Assembly: GCA_040902585.1 (NCBI GenBank)
Contig: JBBDXA010000065.1
Location: 1-6,779 of the forward strand
Direction of reading: 5' to 3'
DNA from: JBBDXA01 sp040902585
GTDB taxonomy: Bacteria; Planctomycetota; Phycisphaerae; Phycisphaerales; Phycisphaeraceae
DNA length: 6,779 bases
Below are positions 5,303 through 6,779 of the stretch, piece after piece (position 1 is the first letter of the stretch; each line of letters opens with the position of its first letter). Position numbers and translations under genes: made by a program. The notes below the pieces were generated by a model. It was not told the origin of the DNA and ran no database searches. It saw only the letters and a list, made by a program, of their open reading frames with translations.

Positions 5303-6568
5303 ATGCACACTCCCCACTCCCCACTCCGCGATCCGCGTTCCGCGCTGGGCGCTGGGCGCTCTGCCTTCACGCTGATGGAACTGCTGATCGTGCTGACGAT
5401 CATCACCATCCTGGTGGGGCTGTCGATGGCGGCCCTGGTCGGGGCGACCGAGCAGGCCCGCGCCGCCCGCACGCGGGCGATCATCAACAAGATCGACCTG
5501 TTGATCGACGAGCGCTACCAGAGCTACCGCACCCGCGCCGTGCCGATCCGAATCAATCCGTCGCAATTCACCAATGCCTCGCCCGCCGGCCTGTGGGCGG
5601 CCCGCGTTCGGCTATACGCCCTGCGCGAACTGATGCGAATGGAAATGCCGGATCGCAAGACGGATATTGTCAATAGCGCTACAACCAATCCACCCACGCC
5701 CGAAATCACTGTAATTCCTGGAATGACCCAGTCGTCGCTACAGGCCAGCTATTACCGGTCGGCAGTCCGCGCCACCGGCGGCAACCCGATGGCTCCGGCG
5801 ACGCACACCTCGCTCAACAACTGGACGAGCACGCATCAGGGGTCGGAGTGCCTGTACCTGATCCTGTCCGCAATGCGCGACGGTGAGAAAGGCGCCATCG
5901 AGTACTTTTCGACCGCCGAAATTGGCGACGTCGATGGCGACGGCATGAAGGAAATCCTCGACGCTTGGGGCCAGCCAATCGAATTCCTCCGTTGGGCGCC
6001 CGGCTATAGCGAGCATGTTGGCCCGGACGGCGCTTGGGGAAACCTGGGTGATGATGATGGCAATGGCTCGGATGACATTTTTGAAGCGGGCTGGCCCGGC
6101 TCCGACGACATCGTTCCACTCACGCTCCAAACGCGGATCGCAGTCAAGAATGCTGACAATCCAGAACAGTTGTATGCTCCCGATCCGTTCGACCCCTTGG
6201 GAGTAGATCCCCGCTCGTGTGGCGTGGCGATGACCGCCAGCGGTTCCCTCGGTACGCCGTTTCAGGATACTTCCGCTGATACGGCGGTTGGCAACAACAC
6301 CTTCGCACTCAAGCCGCTCATCTTCTCGGCGGGACCGGACAAGGTCTACGATGTGGCCACGATTTTAGAGGATGTGGTCACAAACGTCGAATTTCGTTAC
6401 AGCCAGACGCACACCTATACCGGCGGTCCACGCCCGCCAAACGATCCTTATTTCGTTCCGCCCGCAGCTTGGGGTTCTCTCGAACTCGGGTCTGTTGGCG
6501 ATCTTGACAGCGACGGCTCCCAAGGCTGGGCCGACAACATCACCAACCACTATCAAGAGAACAACTAA
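5303..6568 (+). CDS. Large type IV prepilin-like protein with EF-hand-like loops
   Basis: This 421-residue protein has a class III (prepilin) signal. The leader is unusually long, 21 residues, with three Arg residues. Cleavage is expected after A21, before FTLMELLIVLTIITIL; Glu26 is mature +5, and Ala replaces the usual Gly at -1. The hydrophobic helix spans about 22-49 and continues into an amphipathic, Ala/Arg-rich stretch, as in pseudopilins. The large ectodomain carries DAWGQPIEFLRWAPG (220-234) and three Asp-rich loops of EF-hand pattern: DVDGDGMKEILD (209-220), DDDGNGSDDIFE (250-261) and DLDSDGSQGWAD (400-411). Function beyond pseudopilin is not recognised; a minor pseudopilin (GspK- or GspI-like by position) is possible but unproven. 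No Shine-Dalgarno is clear. ATG 5303 is the only ATG in frame before the cleavage site. Its TAA overlaps the ATG of the next gene, implying translational coupling. Confidence 0.85.
   Translation: MHTPHSPLRDPRSALGAGRSAFTLMELLIVLTIITILVGLSMAALVGATEQARAARTRAIINKIDLLIDERYQSYRTRAVPIRINPSQFTNASPAGLWAARVRLYALRELMRMEMPDRKTDIVNSATTNPPTPEITVIPGMTQSSLQASYYRSAVRATGGNPMAPATHTSLNNWTSTHQGSECLYLILSAMRDGEKGAIEYFSTAEIGDVDGDGMKEILDAWGQPIEFLRWAPGYSEHVGPDGAWGNLGDDDGNGSDDIFEAGWPGSDDIVPLTLQTRIAVKNADNPEQLYAPDPFDPLGVDPRSCGVAMTASGSLGTPFQDTSADTAVGNNTFALKPLIFSAGPDKVYDVATILEDVVTNVEFRYSQTHTYTGGPRPPNDPYFVPPAAWGSLELGSVGDLDSDGSQGWADNITNHYQENN
5306..5368 (+). repeat. Degenerate heptad array encoding the prepilin leader peptide
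   Basis: Directly after the ATG at 5303 come nine 7-nt units: CACACTC, CCCACTC, CCCACTC, CGCGATC, CGCGTTC, CGCGCTG, GGCGCTG, GGCGCTC and TGCCTTC. The array ends at the Phe22 codon (5366-5368), the first residue of the predicted mature protein. Eight units are clearly repeat-like; the last is a weaker match and may be coincidental. The heptad family differs from the two intergenic ones. Confidence 0.75.
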
Positions 6569-6779
6569 TGTCGCGCATGCGCACCGGCCGCTGCCGCGGC
6601 TATACGCTGGTCGAAATGCTGGTGGTTGTCATCATTATGATGATCCTGGTGGCAGCCGCCTTGCCCGTGGTGCGCGGCGTGATGGAAGACGGCAAGAACC
6701 GGGCCGGGGCCCTGCAACTCAACGGCTACCTGGTGATGGCCCGCTCGTATGCCGCCCGCAACAACCGCCCCAGCGGCTT
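6568..6779 (+). CDS. GspH/FimT-like prepilin, N-terminal part (runs off window)
   Basis: The frame opens at ATG 6568, which shares its A with the stop of the preceding gene (TAATG), and stays open to the window edge, giving 70 residues. A second ATG in frame is at 6577. The leader is 11 residues (MSRMRTGRCRG), with cleavage expected before Y12; Glu16 is mature +5 in YTLVEMLVVVIIMMILVAAA. After the hydrophobic helix comes LQLNGYLVMARSYAARNNRP (about 49-68), which resembles the LxxxLxxARSEAIRRNRP segment typical of GspH/FimT pseudopilins. Tyr at mature +1 is less common than Phe but occurs. The subfamily call rests on that one segment and the rest is missing; the prepilin call is secure. Confidence 0.87.
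   Translation, partial: MSRMRTGRCRGYTLVEMLVVVIIMMILVAAALPVVRGVMEDGKNRAGALQLNGYLVMARSYAARNNRPSG

Noticed and set aside
4668..5566. Overlapping minus-strand reading frames through the 31-bp array and gap
   Set aside because: The complement of the unit has no stop codon in any frame, so long frames arise automatically. They also run across undetermined bases and opposite two clear prepilin genes.

Overview
The window reads as part of a type IV pilus / type II secretion-like gene cluster, with every gene on the + strand. Gene order is pilT (its start lies outside the window), pilB/gspE, pilC/gspF, and three successive genes for prepilin-like proteins, the last cut by the window edge. Several traits suggest a member of the Planctomycetota, perhaps close to Pirellulales: GC-rich coding DNA, weak or absent Shine-Dalgarno sites before several genes, large GspG-like pseudopilins, an Ala-Phe prepilin cleavage site, and a 'RWAPG'-type segment in one pseudopilin. 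This placement is inference from general familiarity with such proteins, not from a search.

Layout: 1-719 is the C-terminal part of the retraction ATPase PilT. A 35-bp heptanucleotide array (724-758) separates it from pilB (770-2488), the assembly ATPase, which carries an N-terminal MshEN-like region. An AT-rich spacer (2489-2613) holds a second heptad array folded as a large inverted repeat. The platform protein gene pilC follows (2614-4029); its second cytoplasmic domain carries an extra block of about 59 residues with two membrane-like segments. A stable hairpin (4041-4071) and the best ribosome binding site of the window precede a GspG-like prepilin gene (4107-5054). After it comes a tandem array of 31-bp palindrome-bearing units (5061-5274) interrupted by a 100-N assembly gap (5147-5246). 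A second prepilin gene (5303-6568) has a leader peptide encoded by a third heptad array and contains three EF-hand-like loops. Its stop overlaps the start of a third, GspH/FimT-like prepilin gene (6568 to the window end).

Working together: PilB would power extension of a pseudopilus or pilus built from the pseudopilins on the PilC platform in the inner membrane, and PilT would power retraction or disassembly. The least ordinary features are the membrane insertion in PilC, the recurrence of unrelated 7-nt repeat families at three gene junctions (two of them with stop codons in all three forward frames), and the palindromic 31-bp array whose repeat phase is exactly continuous across the assembly gap.
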